This document shows, in pieces, positions 42,468-42,559 of a stretch of DNA of 42,559 nt. The translations under genes were made by a program, and so were the position numbers. Positions within the stretch are counted from its first letter, which is position 1. Each line of letters starts with the position of its first letter. Below the pieces are notes generated by a model. That model saw only the letters and a list, made by a program, of their open reading frames with translations, was not told where the DNA came from and did no database searches. The DNA is from an uncultured Bacteroidales bacterium (GTDB taxonomy: Bacteria > Bacteroidota > Bacteroidia > Bacteroidales > UBA932): positions 1 through 42,559 of the forward strand of contig ONKO01000015.1 in assembly GCA_900318445.1 (NCBI GenBank). Direction: 5' to 3'.

Positions 42468-42559
42468 GCCACGTTGACAGCCAGAACGCATAGAATGGCG
42501 ATTTCGCGTCAACGTGGCAAGGAAAATGGCCGAAAACGCCGAAAACCTTGCCGCGTTGA
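42468..42559. repeat. Pair of 51-bp palindromic repeats, the second cut by the window end
   Basis: The first copy is 42468-42518. Both of its arms have changed together: GCCACGTTGAC and GTCAACGTGGC, so base pairing is kept. After the usual 31 bp, a new copy starts at 42550 (GCCGCGTTGA) and leaves the window. Confidence 0.9.

Overview
The window looks like a chromosomal segment of an uncultured, fairly GC-rich gut or rumen Bacteroidales. Three things point there: two SusC/SusD pairs, many lipoproteins, and promoters with the Bacteroidota -7 box TAnnTTTG. There is no rRNA or other marker that would allow a narrower call. The window contains no rRNA, no tRNA that I can support, no CRISPR array and no intact transposon.

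Layout. 1-780: short palindromic repeats followed by a G-rich purine tract. 786-1043: a small unknown gene whose 3' end sits in a 57-bp tandem repeat. 1312-18062: an alpha-mannan utilisation locus, made of an MFS sugar permease, a divergent GntR/UTRA regulator, a class I mannose-6-phosphate isomerase, a ROK sugar kinase, SusC, SusD, a SusE-like triple-module lipoprotein, GH76, GH92 and GH76. 18070-19799 (minus): two tandem APH-fold kinases. 20542-21615 (minus): a membrane metallophosphoesterase. 21848-24757: a membrane-spanning one-component sensor with a beta-propeller and an AraC domain. 25709-36519: a second SusC/SusD locus that is rich in peptidases (BSP-type HExxH metallopeptidase, calpain-like C2 peptidase, a DUF4302-like lipoprotein and a canonical GH92). 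36993-38849 (minus): a transglutaminase-like lipoprotein. 39425-40729: a clostripain-like C11 peptidase. 40821-41803 (minus): nnrD behind a truncated dtd. 41960-42272: remnants of an ATPase gene and probably of an IS256-type transposase.

How the genes may work together (inference). In the first locus, SusC/D/E-like proteins capture alpha-mannan, the GH76 enzymes cut the alpha-1,6 backbone, GH92 removes mannose, the MFS permease imports it, the ROK kinase makes a hexose 6-phosphate, and the isomerase yields fructose 6-phosphate. A shared 12-bp site, ATGTTC-NN-ACAT, lies upstream of both the permease and the isomerase genes and is a good operator candidate for the GntR protein. The second locus joins peptidases to an alpha-mannosidase, which suggests mannosylated glycoproteins as substrate; the sensor just upstream is its likely regulator. 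Two further secreted cysteine-hydrolase-fold lipoproteins lie next to it.

Intergenic DNA is unusually rich in structured repeats: 51-bp palindromes spaced by exactly 31 bp (13 copies, one cut by the window end), a nested-hairpin element in two copies that bracket the phosphoesterase and the sensor gene, and a 51-bp tandem family in opposite orientations on either side of the sensor gene.
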